Shown: positions 36,270 to 44,925, counted from the stretch's first letter. The stretch: DNA of 64,000 nt from Brevibacillus parabrevis (GCF_003710905.1 NZ_RHHV01000007.1:62001-126000), one strand, 5' to 3'. The notes: generated from the sequence alone by a model not told the origin. Translations and numbers: made by a program.

Positions 36270-36500
36270 ATGAAGAATAAATTAATGGTGCCTTTGGCTG
36301 CAACAGCAATAGTTGTGGTGCTAGTATTTGGATTTTTATATGTGTGGACTGGAACCGATTACTATAAATTTTCTGATGGAGCATCTTCAGAACAGATAGA
36401 AGCTCTAAAGAGTAATAAAATAGATTATATAATCAAAGAAGATGGGTCTTTATGGATAAGAAAAAGTGACGAATTGAAAGTAGCACAATGCTGTACATAG
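36270..36500 (+). CDS. Small membrane-anchored protein (76 aa), possible partner of toxin-like fragment
   Basis: 76 residues from ATG 36270 after GAAAGAAGGTGAT. One N-terminal membrane helix (about 5-26) is followed by a short outer domain with ALKSNKIDYIIKEDGSLWI and a C-terminal CCT. The outer domain resembles the small alpha-beta module with an I-x-Y-x-V/I-x-x-DG-x-I/L-W pattern found in ring-forming and small Bacillus membrane proteins. It shares the AT-rich composition of the preceding frame but has its own ribosome site. An immunity role is a guess from context. Confidence 0.65.
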   Translation: MKNKLMVPLAATAIVVVLVFGFLYVWTGTDYYKFSDGASSEQIEALKSNKIDYIIKEDGSLWIRKSDELKVAQCCT

Positions 36501-36542
36501 CAATGGTTTCTTTTAAAGTTTTTCCCCTGAATTACTGAGGCC

Positions 36543-36574
36543 ATAAAGAAAGGCCGTCGAGAAAGTCGACAGCC
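36543..36574 (-). terminator. Terminator for MocR gene (minus strand)
   Basis: AGGCTGTCGA and TCGACGGCCT (minus strand) pair around CTTTC and are followed by TTCTTT. A plus-strand T-run at 36597-36605 suggests a second, weaker signal for the small membrane protein gene. Confidence 0.6.
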
Positions 36575-36624
36575 TGAGAAACTCGCGACAGGAGGTTTTC
36601 TTTTTCTGGACATTGTGGCGCGAA

Positions 36625-38058
36625 TCAGCTTAAAACCGCACGCAGAGCCGAGGCGAATTTGGCTACGCCAAGCGTGATTTCTGCTTCTTTCGGGCGGGCA
36701 AAGGTGAAGCGAATATAACCGGAGTCAGATCCGTACACACTTCCGGGGGCGACAACCACGCCGCGCCGCAGAGCTTCTTCAAACAGCTGGTTGTCGTTGA
36801 TCTCGGGCACAATTTTGCACCACAAATGCAGTCCGCCCTGCGGAAGCGTGAACGTCACCAGATCAGGCAGTTCCGTTTGCAAGGCTTCCACCAGCAAATC
36901 GCGGCGATAGAGCAGGCGCATCCGCAGTTGCTCCAGGTGGGGCAGGAAGAAGTTGGAGTGCAAAAATTGGGCGGCAATTTTTTGCGGAACGACGCTCAGG
37001 CCGAAGTCCATCTGCTGTCGCGCGTCTGCCAGTCGTTCCACGACGGAGTGGGGGGCCACCATCCAGCCGACGCGCAAGCCGGAGGCCGCGATTTTGGAAA
37101 AGGAACCGATGTACAGGACGGAGCCGAGCTGGTCGTGCGATTTGAGCGGGGCAGGCGGATCGCCATCGTAGGACGTGAGACTGAATGGATCGTCCTCCAC
37201 GATCGGAAGCCCCAGCTCGCTGGCCACGTTCAGCAGTTGGGTACGGCGGGCCGGATTGAGGCAAATGCCTGTCGGGTTTTGAAAAGTCGGATTGAGAAAA
37301 ATCATTTTGATCCGGTTTTTTTTATACAAGGAGCGAATATCTTCGGGATCGATGCCCTCCGGACTGACCGGGAGCCGGAACAGGCGCAGGCCAGCCGACT
37401 GAAACATCGGCAAAGAGTAGCAATACGATGGATCTTCTATGGCGACGGCATCCCCGGGAGCGAGCAAACATTGTGTGATCAAATAAAGCGACTGCTGGGA
37501 ACCCGATGTGATGAGAATGGACGAGTCTGTCGTCTTGATCTGCCGATACCGCGACAAATAGGAAACGAGTTCTTCGCGCAGTGGCGTGAAGCCTTGGGGA
37601 TTGTCGTACCCTAAATATTCCGTAAAGGGGTTTTCTTTCATCAAGGTGCTGATTTCCTGACCCGGAGACAATTGCGCGGATAGCTCCCCGCTGGCAAAGT
37701 CGATCATGCCGTCTTTTTGCAGGGCCTCGCGAATGCGGCGCAAGTAAAACAAATTCGGGAGAAACTGCCCGCCCTCCACGTACCGATGCCAGTTTGGAGT
37801 GTGTTTGGGGGTCGCTTCCCATTTGTTTTTGCAGACGCGCGTGCCGCTGCCTGTCCTGCTTTCGATGATGCCGAGTGCACGCAGCTCTTCGTAAGCCAAA
37901 ATGACGGTACTTCGATTGACCCCCAACTGCTCTGCCAGCTTTCTTTCAGAGGGGAGCAAGCTTCCGGGAGGATATTCTCCATAAGAAATCCTGCGCTCGA
38001 TCTCATCGGCGATTTGGTGATAGAGTGTTTGCGTGCTGGACCGATCAGGTTTCCACAT
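36625..38058 (-). CDS. MocR-family (GntR/aminotransferase fusion) transcriptional regulator
   Basis: 477 residues from ATG 38058 (AAGG upstream); in-frame ATGs at 38079 and 38103 have no ribosome site. It has an N-terminal GntR winged helix (about 5-70, with PSERKLAEQLGVNRSTVILAYEEL) and a C-terminal fold type I aminotransferase domain (about 105-477), with the PLP lysine in YIGSFSKIAASGLRVGW. Members such as PdxR and GabR bind PLP or an amino-PLP adduct to control vitamin B6 or GABA genes. No such target is adjacent. The gene is read toward the AT-rich island, and its upstream region holds only the azoreductase remnant. Confidence 0.92.
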   Translation of the reverse strand: MWKPDRSSTQTLYHQIADEIERRISYGEYPPGSLLPSERKLAEQLGVNRSTVILAYEELRALGIIESRTGSGTRVCKNKWEATPKHTPNWHRYVEGGQFLPNLFYLRRIREALQKDGMIDFASGELSAQLSPGQEISTLMKENPFTEYLGYDNPQGFTPLREELVSYLSRYRQIKTTDSSILITSGSQQSLYLITQCLLAPGDAVAIEDPSYCYSLPMFQSAGLRLFRLPVSPEGIDPEDIRSLYKKNRIKMIFLNPTFQNPTGICLNPARRTQLLNVASELGLPIVEDDPFSLTSYDGDPPAPLKSHDQLGSVLYIGSFSKIAASGLRVGWMVAPHSVVERLADARQQMDFGLSVVPQKIAAQFLHSNFFLPHLEQLRMRLLYRRDLLVEALQTELPDLVTFTLPQGGLHLWCKIVPEINDNQLFEEALRRGVVVAPGSVYGSDSGYIRFTFARPKEAEITLGVAKFASALRAVLS

Positions 38059-38233
38059 GATAATCACAACCTTGGACATATTCGTTAACAATGATATTGA
38101 CAAGAAACAAACTTATCATACCACGCGAATGGAAGCAGCTTCGGCCGAAAGAATACCAATCTATTGAACATGGATGGGTGAATGGCTGAGCAATTGGATG
38201 GTTTGCTTTTGAGAAAAATGTGGTATTCGGTGA

Positions 38234-38395
38234 TCAATCACCGAGCAGTTTATTTCCGCTGACGGCTATATTATTGTTGCTCCGATGTGGAATTACGGCG
38301 TGCCGCCGATGTTGAAGGCGTATATCGATGCGGTGTGCATCGCCAGAAAAGCATTTCGCATGACGGAAAACGGCGCGGACGGCGTCATTTCCGTC
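38234..38395 (+). pseudogene. Azoreductase (AzoR) internal fragment
   Basis: From 38234 the frame reads ITEQFISADGYIIVAPMWNY, then GVPPMLKAYIDAVCIARKAF and RMTENG. This is the central flavodoxin-fold segment of FMN-dependent NADH azoreductases, with the PMWN-x-x-x-P-x-x-LKAYID core intact. A stop (TGA at 38231) lies just before it and no N-terminal half is found. After about 38395 the similarity ends and the frame enters a terminator. About 50 of some 200 residues survive. It lies beside a nitroreductase/HxlR locus, the normal companions of azoR in electrophile stress. Confidence 0.75.
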
Positions 38396-38413
38396 TTGAA
38401 ACAACTATATATG

Positions 38414-38455
38414 GAAAAAGGGCCGCCCCGAACATCCATTCTTGTTCGGGGCGGC
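38414..38455 (-). terminator. Terminator of nitroreductase operon
   Basis: A perfect 13-bp stem GCCGCCCCGAACA (plus-strand arm 38422-38434) with an 8-base loop; on the minus strand it is followed by CCTTTTTC. Confidence 0.9.
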
Positions 38456-38477
38456 AATAGTGGCAGTAGCGATGTCG

Positions 38478-39143
38478 TTACTCGACGTAGCGAATGAGGT
38501 GTTCGCGCGGCTGTCTTGTTTTCGGGCGCGGCTCGTTTTTGCGGTAGCCAAAGGCAACCATGCAGGCTACGCCGAAGCGTTCCTTGTCCAGCAGTCCTTC
38601 AGCTTGCAGGAGTTCCTCTGCCTGTTTTTTGTCGAAGCCTTCGATCGGGCAGGAATCGATGCCGATCATGGCGGCTGAGCTCATCATGTTGCCAAGGGCG
38701 ATGTACGTTTGTCTGGCTGCCCATTCGAACATGACGCGCTCGTCTGCAAACAGCTCAAAATCTTGCTTCAAAAATTTGTCGTACATGGCGCTTTTCGCGG
38801 TGATGACGTTTTCCGGCAAAAGCTGCACGTTTTTCATCTGGTTCACTACGTAGTCGGAATCAGCCGCCATCTCTTGCTTGGTACGCGCCAGGATGATGAC
38901 AAAATGACTCGCTGTAGCCAGTTGCTTTTGCGCCCCCCAGGAAACGACAGACAGCTTGTCGCGCAGAGCGCGGTTTTGCACGACGAGAAAGTTCCAAGGC
39001 TCAAAACCGAATGAGCTGGGAGAAAGGCGAGCCGTTTCCATAATGAAAGCGAAGTCTTCTTGTGCAATCGTTTTGTCTGCGGCAAATTCTTTAGTGGCGT
39101 GTCTGGTTTCGTATGCTTGCAAAATCTGTTCTTTTTGGATCAT
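38478..39143 (-). CDS. NAD(P)H-dependent nitroreductase family protein
   Basis: 221 residues of one FMN nitroreductase domain: an N-terminal RHATKEF, the motif ARLSPSSFGFEPWNFLVVQN that forms the FMN site, and GIDSCPIEGFD near residue 165. The size fits YfkO/NfsB-like enzymes acting on nitro compounds and quinones. AGGATAACATG gives the ribosome site. It starts 36 bases after the hydrolase stop on the same strand, so both likely form an operon opposite the HxlR regulator. Confidence 0.9.
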   Translation of the reverse strand: MIQKEQILQAYETRHATKEFAADKTIAQEDFAFIMETARLSPSSFGFEPWNFLVVQNRALRDKLSVVSWGAQKQLATASHFVIILARTKQEMAADSDYVVNQMKNVQLLPENVITAKSAMYDKFLKQDFELFADERVMFEWAARQTYIALGNMMSSAAMIGIDSCPIEGFDKKQAEELLQAEGLLDKERFGVACMVAFGYRKNEPRPKTRQPREHLIRYVE

Positions 39144-39179
39144 GTTATCCTCCAGATAAGGTAAGTTATTTTGGGGAAG

Positions 39180-39974
39180 TCATCGGGTAGAACGGACAAA
39201 GGACAGGACGGTTTCGATCAGCTCTGCCTCCTGCTCCCACAGTACCAGGTGCCCTGAAGCGATCTCGTGGTAGCGCGCGTCAGGCAGGAGGGCGGCCATT
39301 TCCCTTGTCTGCTCCACAGGCACCATGCGATCGTAAGTCAAGCCGATGGCCAGTGCTGGGGCAGTGACTTTGCCAAGCAAAGGCCGCAGGTTGATGCGAG
39401 TGTCAAGTTCGGCCTGTTTGCCAGTACCTTCGGCAAGTGTCGCAGCCAAATTGGCGGTAAACTCATGCAACTGCTCCAGTGTTTGAAACGAGCTGTAAAA
39501 CGCCGGGCTGAAGCCAGTGTGGATGGCGAATTGGGCGAACAGCTCCCGATCCTGGCGGAACAGCTTTTGCCACAGATCGAACTGATAGGCGACAGCGAGA
39601 TCGCTTTCTACCCAGCCCGCGATCGCTGTCACCGATTGGACTCGCTCCGGGTATTTGGCGGCGATGGCCGTTGCTACGACAGCGCCGAGCGAGTAGCCTA
39701 CGACATGAAAGTGCGTAAAGCCTTCCTGCATAACTGCCTGCACATTTTGCTCGACCAGATCGTCCAGCTCCAGCCGCTCGCGGTCGTCTTGCGTTTTGCC
39801 CGAGCCGCTGTAATTGGGGGTGATGACGGTAAAGTCAGGTGCCAGCGCCTTGCCGAGATTGCCCCACGTGCCTTCGTAACTGCCTCCTGTACCGTGGATC
39901 AACAGCACGGCAGGCCCGCTTCCTTCTACTGCATATGCGACGTTTATGGGACCAACCTGAACGAATTTTTCCAT
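39180..39974 (-). CDS. Alpha/beta-fold hydrolase
   Basis: 264 residues from ATG 39974 after AAGGAGGCCCTC; longer starts cross the intergenic operator. The oxyanion region is LLIHGTGGSYEGTW, the nucleophile motif is GYSLG, and a late His lies in SGHLVLWEQ. Probably cytoplasmic. It leads an operon with the nitroreductase and is divergent from the HxlR gene, which suggests a role in detoxifying a reactive aromatic or ester compound. Substrate unknown. Confidence 0.87.
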   Translation of the reverse strand: MEKFVQVGPINVAYAVEGSGPAVLLIHGTGGSYEGTWGNLGKALAPDFTVITPNYSGSGKTQDDRERLELDDLVEQNVQAVMQEGFTHFHVVGYSLGAVVATAIAAKYPERVQSVTAIAGWVESDLAVAYQFDLWQKLFRQDRELFAQFAIHTGFSPAFYSSFQTLEQLHEFTANLAATLAEGTGKQAELDTRINLRPLLGKVTAPALAIGLTYDRMVPVEQTREMAALLPDARYHEIASGHLVLWEQEAELIETVLSFVRSTR

Positions 39975-40033
39975 GAGGGCCTCCTTGAAATCGTGTTTTA
40001 CAAAAGTGATCTTACCGAATACACTGTAAAAAA

Positions 40034-40064
40034 GTAAGTACGCACTTTTTCGTTGAATACTTAC
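40034..40064. promoter_or_regulatory. Inverted repeat GTAAGTA-N17-TACTTAC, candidate HxlR operator
   Basis: Two perfect 7-bp half-sites, centres 24 bp apart, lie in the 109-bp region between the divergent hydrolase and HxlR genes. HxlR regulators often bind such repeats to control themselves and the neighbour operon. Confidence 0.5.
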
Positions 40065-40083
40065 CAAAAGGGAAGTGAGAACC

Positions 40084-40452
40084 ATGGGGAACCAACAGGT
40101 GATTTATCAAATAAACGGCAAACAGTTTCAGTGTCCGATCGAGCTGTCTGTTTCCATTCTTGCAGGAAGATGGAAAACGACGATTATTTGCCAGCTGCTG
40201 AACGGGAAAAAGCGGTACGGTGAGCTGAAGAAAAACATCATGGGCGTGAATCACAAAATGCTCGCGGAACAGCTGCGGGAGCTGGAAGAGTCGGGGATTG
40301 TGCTGCGGCATGTGTACCCGGTCGTTCCGCCAAAGGTGGAGTACGAGCTGACAGAGCGGGGAGAAGCACTGCGTCCCGTGATTGAATACTTGATCAAATG
40401 GGGAGAGCAGTTTGGCACGCCTGTAGCGGATGAAGTGGAGCCGACTGCCTAA
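40084..40452 (+). CDS. HxlR-family transcriptional regulator
   Basis: 122 residues. The typical start CPIELSVSILAGRWKTTIIC places Cys17 before the winged helix and a second Cys36 inside it. LNGKKRYGELKK and MLAEQLRELEESG complete the HxlR domain. ATG 40084 is preferred over GTG 40075. In YodB/HypR-type members the N-terminal Cys senses quinones or diamide; the conserved Cys and the neighbouring nitroreductase make a thiol-based sensor plausible here. Confidence 0.9.
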   Translation: MGNQQVIYQINGKQFQCPIELSVSILAGRWKTTIICQLLNGKKRYGELKKNIMGVNHKMLAEQLRELEESGIVLRHVYPVVPPKVEYELTERGEALRPVIEYLIKWGEQFGTPVADEVEPTA

Positions 40453-40595
40453 AACTGCTGAAAGCACCGGGCCATAATCGCATACGACAACCATACGACC
40501 ACCTGAGAACGGCGGATTTTTTTCGGGCGAAGGCAAAAAAGGGAAGGAAGCGGCCGATTTGTTTTTACGGTCCCCCCTCCCTATGAAAATAATGG

Positions 40596-40601
40596 TATAA
40601 T
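40596..40601 (+). promoter_or_regulatory. -10 box of the riboswitch-controlled B12 operon
   Basis: A perfect TATAAT about 20 bases before the riboswitch. No good -35 sequence is seen at 16-18 bases upstream, where the DNA is C-rich. Confidence 0.5.
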
Positions 40602-40611
40602 CAGCCAAGAA

Positions 40612-40815
40612 TAGCATGCAGCTAGGTGCCTTTGCGAGAGCAAGGGGTAACAGGGAATCGGGTGAAAATCCCGAGCGGTCCCGCCACTGTAATTGGTGAG
40701 TTCTCTTTCCAACATGTCACTCGGTGTGGAGCATAACCATCGGGGAAGACGAAAGAGCGCGATGAGCCAAAAGCCAGGAGACCTACCTAGTTTGTCACAC
40801 CCGTAATCCTTCGCG
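40612..40815 (+). ncRNA. Cobalamin riboswitch (AdoCbl type)
   Basis: The conserved elements are in order: the P3-P5 segment AGGTGCC near 40624, GGGAATCGGGTGAAAATCCC near 40652-40673, the B12-box-like GCGGTCCCGCCACTGTAA near 40675-40692, and the 3' segment GCCAGGAGACCTACCT near 40772-40787. It senses adenosylcobalamin and shuts off the downstream operon. The expression platform contains the terminator at 40896-40922, so control is probably at transcription termination. Confidence 0.95.
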
Positions 40816-40895
40816 GAAAAGGTGAGGTGTAGGAAGAAGCTGCGACAGCTTGTGTCTATTTATTCATGATGTCGACTGATTACTTCTACACGTTT

Positions 40896-40922
40896 GCCTC
40901 GTCCGGCGGGACGGGGCTTTTC
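40896..40922 (+). terminator. Intrinsic terminator of riboswitch expression platform
   Basis: GCCTCGTCC pairs with GGACGGGGC around GGCG and is followed by T4. It lies between the aptamer and the first gene start, the position expected for a ligand-controlled OFF switch. Confidence 0.8.
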
Positions 40923-40954
40923 TATTGATCACAAAAAGATAGGGAGTGGAAACG

Positions 40955-42121
40955 ATGCTGCAAAAGAACCGGAAAAGCTGGATCGGCAAAGCATGGCTGT
41001 TTGGCCTGCTCACGATTTTTTTGGTCGTGACTGGCTGCTCTGCTGCTTCACCGTCATCGTCAACGCCTGCGGAACAGAAAACTGAACAGGCGGTGCCGCA
41101 GGAAAAGCAGGAGCTTGCTTTTCAAGATTCCGCAGGGACTGCGATCACGGTAAAGCTGCCAGTAGAGCGGGTGGTCGTGCTCAATCGCAACACGGCAGAA
41201 GCGATCAAGCTGCTGGGAGCCGAGCAGTACGTGCTGGCTACAGGCGACACGACGGTCAAAAATAACCCGTACCTCGGATTTGACAGCAAGCCGGATGTGG
41301 GGGAAACGAAGCAGATCAATCTGGAGCAAATCATCAGCTTGAAGCCGCAAATCGTCTTCGCCTATACGAATCGCCCAGACAAGACGCTGGAGGAAAAGCT
41401 GGAGCCAGCCGGAATCAAAGTCGTGCGAATGAACAACTATTTGCCGGAACAGATGGATGAGGAGCTGAAGCTGCTCGGCAAAATTTTTGATAAATCGGAC
41501 AAGGCAGACGAATTTCTCGCCTGGAAGCATTCGATTGAAAAGCTGTTAGCGGACCGGGTGGCAGGCATCAAGGAGGAAGACAAAAAACAGGTGCTTGCCT
41601 TGTCAGCCGGATTTCTCAATACGAACGGGGGCTACCGGATTTTCCCCAGCCAGTCGTTGGACGGGAAGCCAGGAGTAGGGGAAGGCTACGCGACGATTCT
41701 GGCTGGCGGGAAAGACGCTGCCGACTTGCAATGGAATCCGGCGGAGGCGTCGACTACGATCATGGTCGACGAGGAATATGTGCTCAAGCGCAACCCGGAG
41801 GTCATTACCCTGCACGGCACCTGGCTGGGTGGCTACAATGTGAAGGATACGAAGCCGTTTGAAGAAGCGCTGCGCCATATTATGAGCACGACATCTGTTT
41901 CGCGGCTCAAGGCGGGGCAAAGCAAAGACATTTACTTTTTCTACACCAACTTTGTCGGATCGGACAAGCGGTATATCGGCAATCTCCAACTAGCCAAATA
42001 TTTGTACCCGGATAAATTCCAGGATATCGATCCCGAGCAGTATGCCAAAGAGTATTTTGAAAAATGGTTAGGCGTGCCATACCAAGGCATTTGGCACTAT
42101 TCGTTCAAAGATGTTCAATGA
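40955..42121 (+). CDS. Cobalamin/corrinoid ABC transporter substrate-binding lipoprotein (BtuF-like)
   Basis: 388 residues from ATG 40955 after AGGGAGTGG. The lipobox is FLVVTGC near 31, followed by a Ser/Pro/Gln linker and a periplasmic-binding domain of the FepB/BtuF fold with AVERVVVLNRN-like and LGAEQYVLATGD segments. The family also carries iron siderophores, but the cobalamin riboswitch upstream points to B12 or a precursor. The stop overlaps the permease start by 11 bases. Confidence 0.92.
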   Translation: MLQKNRKSWIGKAWLFGLLTIFLVVTGCSAASPSSSTPAEQKTEQAVPQEKQELAFQDSAGTAITVKLPVERVVVLNRNTAEAIKLLGAEQYVLATGDTTVKNNPYLGFDSKPDVGETKQINLEQIISLKPQIVFAYTNRPDKTLEEKLEPAGIKVVRMNNYLPEQMDEELKLLGKIFDKSDKADEFLAWKHSIEKLLADRVAGIKEEDKKQVLALSAGFLNTNGGYRIFPSQSLDGKPGVGEGYATILAGGKDAADLQWNPAEASTTIMVDEEYVLKRNPEVITLHGTWLGGYNVKDTKPFEEALRHIMSTTSVSRLKAGQSKDIYFFYTNFVGSDKRYIGNLQLAKYLYPDKFQDIDPEQYAKEYFEKWLGVPYQGIWHYSFKDVQ

Positions 42122-43205
42122 CAGCCAAGGACAACCGCTGAGCAAGCCAGTGCAGCGACCGATCCAGGCCATCTATCACGGGAGCGTGAAAAGCAAGCTG
42201 CTCATTTTGACAAGCCTTTTCCTCCTGCTGGTGCTGCTGACGCTTTACGCAGTCAGTCAAGGGGCTGTAGAAGTTGCGTTGCCTGAGCTTTTGGCTATTT
42301 TGTCCGGACGCGCTTCCGATGAGATGACCGCCTACATCGTATACGAGATTCGGCTGCCGCGCATGGTCATGTCGATCATTACAGGAGTTTCGCTGGCATG
42401 TGCCGGTGCGATTATGCAGGCGATTTTGCGCAATCCGCTGGCAGACCCTTTTACGCTCGGCGTATCGAGCGGAGCGGCTTTTGGAGCAGCATTGGCGATC
42501 GTGGCCGGGACGAGTGTGTTTGGCATCAACCTCGTTTCGAGCGGACAGTGGATGATCGCTCTTAATGCCTTTGTGTTTGGCTGTCTCGCTGTGGGCGCGG
42601 TCTACGGCATCGCCAAGCTCAAAAACAGCTCGACGACCGTACTGCTTTTGGCGGGGGTGGCCATTGGGCAACTGTTTTCGGCGGGCGTTTCCGGTTTGAA
42701 GTTTTTTTCCAACAACGAAGCGTTGAAAGACTTGGTCGTCTGGCTCATGGGGGGATTTTGGGGAGCAAAATGGCAAGTGCTGCACATTTTGCTGCCGCTC
42801 GTGATCATCTCGCTTGTCCTTTTGCTGAAATACGCCTGGGACCTGAACTCGCTATGCGCTGGCGAAGATGTGGCGCGAACGCTCGGCGTCAATGTCAAAC
42901 AAGTCCGCTGGGTGTGCCTTTTGCTCGTTACCTTGATGGCCTCCGTCACGATTGCCTTCACAGGGATTATCGGGTTCATCGGGCTGGTGGCACCGCATAT
43001 CAGCAGAATCATCATCGGGACGGATTATCGATTTTTACTGCCGTGCTCTTGCCTGATGGGCGCTTTGCTGCTGCTCTTGTCAGATACGGCGGCCCGCATG
43101 GTATTATCTCCGATCGAGATTCCGGTAGGCATCATCACCGCGTTGTTTGGCGCCCCGTTTTTCGTCTATTTGCTGTTGAAAAAGCGCAAGGACTACTGGG
43201 CATAA
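42111..43205 (+). CDS. FecCD/BtuC-family permease
   Basis: 364 residues with about ten membrane helices. The family signatures are IRLPRMVMSIITGVSLACAG, ILRNPLADPFTLGVSSGAAF and FIGLVAPHISR. It forms the membrane channel of the B12-type importer. The start overlaps the binding-protein gene by 11 bases, so translation is coupled. Only one permease gene is present, as expected for a homodimer. Confidence 0.94.
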   Translation: MFNDSQGQPLSKPVQRPIQAIYHGSVKSKLLILTSLFLLLVLLTLYAVSQGAVEVALPELLAILSGRASDEMTAYIVYEIRLPRMVMSIITGVSLACAGAIMQAILRNPLADPFTLGVSSGAAFGAALAIVAGTSVFGINLVSSGQWMIALNAFVFGCLAVGAVYGIAKLKNSSTTVLLLAGVAIGQLFSAGVSGLKFFSNNEALKDLVVWLMGGFWGAKWQVLHILLPLVIISLVLLLKYAWDLNSLCAGEDVARTLGVNVKQVRWVCLLLVTLMASVTIAFTGIIGFIGLVAPHISRIIIGTDYRFLLPCSCLMGALLLLLSDTAARMVLSPIEIPVGIITALFGAPFFVYLLLKKRKDYWA

Positions 43206-43218
43206 GGAGGACGGTCGG

Positions 43219-43992
43219 GTGTACATGCAGGTCAAGGATTTATCGATCAAGTACGGAACGAAGATGATTCTGAAGCAAATTCAGATGAACTTGCAAAAAG
43301 GCGAGGTCGCAAGCATCATCGGGCCAAACGGTGCCGGGAAAACAACCTTGCTCAAAAGCATGGCGTCGATTATCACGGTGGAACGAGCGCGGATCTGGAT
43401 CAAAGACAGAGACATTCGCTCCTATTCGGCTAACGAGTTGGCGAAAACGCTGGGGTACGTGCCGCAGCACACGGCTTTCGGCTATCCGTTAACGGTGTTG
43501 GAGACGGTGCTTCTGGGCAGGAAACCGTACATGCAGTGGAACGTGACGGCTCACGATCTGGAAGTAGCGGGAGCAATCATGGAGCGGCTGCAACTTGCGG
43601 AAATGGCGCAGCGTTATATGGACGAGCTGAGCGGAGGCGAGCGGCAAAAGGTACTGATTGCGCGAGCGCTTGCCCAAGAGCCGGAAATACTGCTGCTGGA
43701 TGAGCCGACGTCCGCTCTCGATATTCGCCATCAACTGGAGGTGCTGGAGCTGGTTCGGCAGCTTGCCCTCCAGCAGCAAGTGCTGGTCGTGTTGATCATG
43801 CACGATCTGGAGCTGGCGGCCAGATATTCAGATCGCGTGTTTTTGCTGCAGCAAGGGCAAATTTATGCTTCCGGGCGGCCGGAGGAAGTGTTTACCTCTG
43901 CGAATATGGAGCAGGTGTACGGAGTAAAAGTCGAGATCGGGCAGGGCAGCAGCGGTCTGAAGTTGACGGCCACGCTGCCAGAGTCGCGATAA
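43219..43992 (+). CDS. ABC transporter ATP-binding protein (BtuD-like)
   Basis: 257 residues from GTG 43219 after AAGGAGGA; ATG 43225 is an alternative. It has Walker A IGPNGAGKTTLLK, signature ELSGGERQKVLIARAL, Walker B LLLDEPTSALD and H-loop IMHDLELAARYSDRV. It energises import through the preceding permease. It is 13 bases downstream of that gene and 14 bases before the methyltransferase gene. Confidence 0.94.
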   Translation: MYMQVKDLSIKYGTKMILKQIQMNLQKGEVASIIGPNGAGKTTLLKSMASIITVERARIWIKDRDIRSYSANELAKTLGYVPQHTAFGYPLTVLETVLLGRKPYMQWNVTAHDLEVAGAIMERLQLAEMAQRYMDELSGGERQKVLIARALAQEPEILLLDEPTSALDIRHQLEVLELVRQLALQQQVLVVLIMHDLELAARYSDRVFLLQQGQIYASGRPEEVFTSANMEQVYGVKVEIGQGSSGLKLTATLPESR

Positions 43993-44006
43993 GCAAGGGG
44001 GAGAAC

Positions 44007-44858
44007 ATGTACTACGGAGTAAGGCTAGGGATGAAGTCCAGGGAAGCCTGGATGGAAGGGATGAAAAATTGGGAAGGCAAGCTGCCCGAGCGCATGACTG
44101 ACGACCAACTGGAAGAAAGCTTTTGGGATCAATTTTTGCAGCGCAAAACGGCGGAAGCGGAGCCGGATGACTATGTGCGGGAGATTGGCAGGGAGCTGCT
44201 TTCCTTTATTCAGGAAGACGATGAAGTGCTGGAGATTGGGCCGGGATGGGGAAATTACACGTTTGCGGCGGCGAGCAAAGCGCGGTCGCTCACTTGCGTA
44301 GACAGTTCGGCGAGTGTGCTGGGCTATCTGGAGCAGGGGGCGCGTGCGAAAGGGCTATCCAACATGAGCTTTGTCCATGCCAAGTGGGAAGAGTACGAGC
44401 CGCCCGTCCATGATGTCGTGTTTGGTGTGAACTGCTATTATCGGATGCAGGCGATTGATCAGGCGATGGTCAATATGAACAATTCGGCCAGGCGGTTGGC
44501 GGTGATCGGGATGACTAGCGGGCCGGAAAAGCCGCACTACTGGGATATTCATCAGCAGCTCGGGTACAAAATCAAGTTTTCGCGCAGAGACTATATTCAT
44601 CTGACCAATTTGCTGTATGAGCTGGGCATTGACGTGAACTGCAACATTCTTCCTTTGCAAAAAACGTACGTGTACGAGTCGGAGGAGCAGTTTGTCAGCC
44701 AAAATTTGAGCGCGATTATGGAGCCGTCCTATGATCGGGAGAAAGCGGAGGCGATTTTGCGCCAATATTTGGTCTGGGTAGATGGCAAGCCTGCGTATGT
44801 GCATCAGTTTAAAGCGGCGTTGTTGTATTGGAAGCCGGAGAGAAGGATTAGCTTGTAA
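44007..44858 (+). CDS. Class I SAM-dependent methyltransferase in B12 operon
   Basis: 283 residues, ATG after AAGGGGGAGAAC. A Rossmann-type methyltransferase with motif I VLEIGPGWGNYTFAA near residue 74 and an acidic loop CVDSSASVLG that binds the SAM ribose. The N-terminal helical part (about 1-60) and the C-terminal part are not from a family I can name. It is in the riboswitch-controlled operon directly after the ATPase, so it may act on the imported corrinoid or be a B12-linked methyltransferase. That role is inferred from context only. Confidence 0.82.
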   Translation: MYYGVRLGMKSREAWMEGMKNWEGKLPERMTDDQLEESFWDQFLQRKTAEAEPDDYVREIGRELLSFIQEDDEVLEIGPGWGNYTFAAASKARSLTCVDSSASVLGYLEQGARAKGLSNMSFVHAKWEEYEPPVHDVVFGVNCYYRMQAIDQAMVNMNNSARRLAVIGMTSGPEKPHYWDIHQQLGYKIKFSRRDYIHLTNLLYELGIDVNCNILPLQKTYVYESEEQFVSQNLSAIMEPSYDREKAEAILRQYLVWVDGKPAYVHQFKAALLYWKPERRISL

Positions 44859-44925
44859 AGATGGTGTTGATCGAAGCTGTAGCGAAGGGAGGAAACAGGA
44901 GAAACACATAAGCAAAACAAGCACG

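Noticed and set aside
38285..38497. 70-codon frame as an intact small gene
   Set aside because: Its first half is an azoreductase core fragment without its N-terminus, and its second half is the nitroreductase terminator; treated as a pseudogene remnant.
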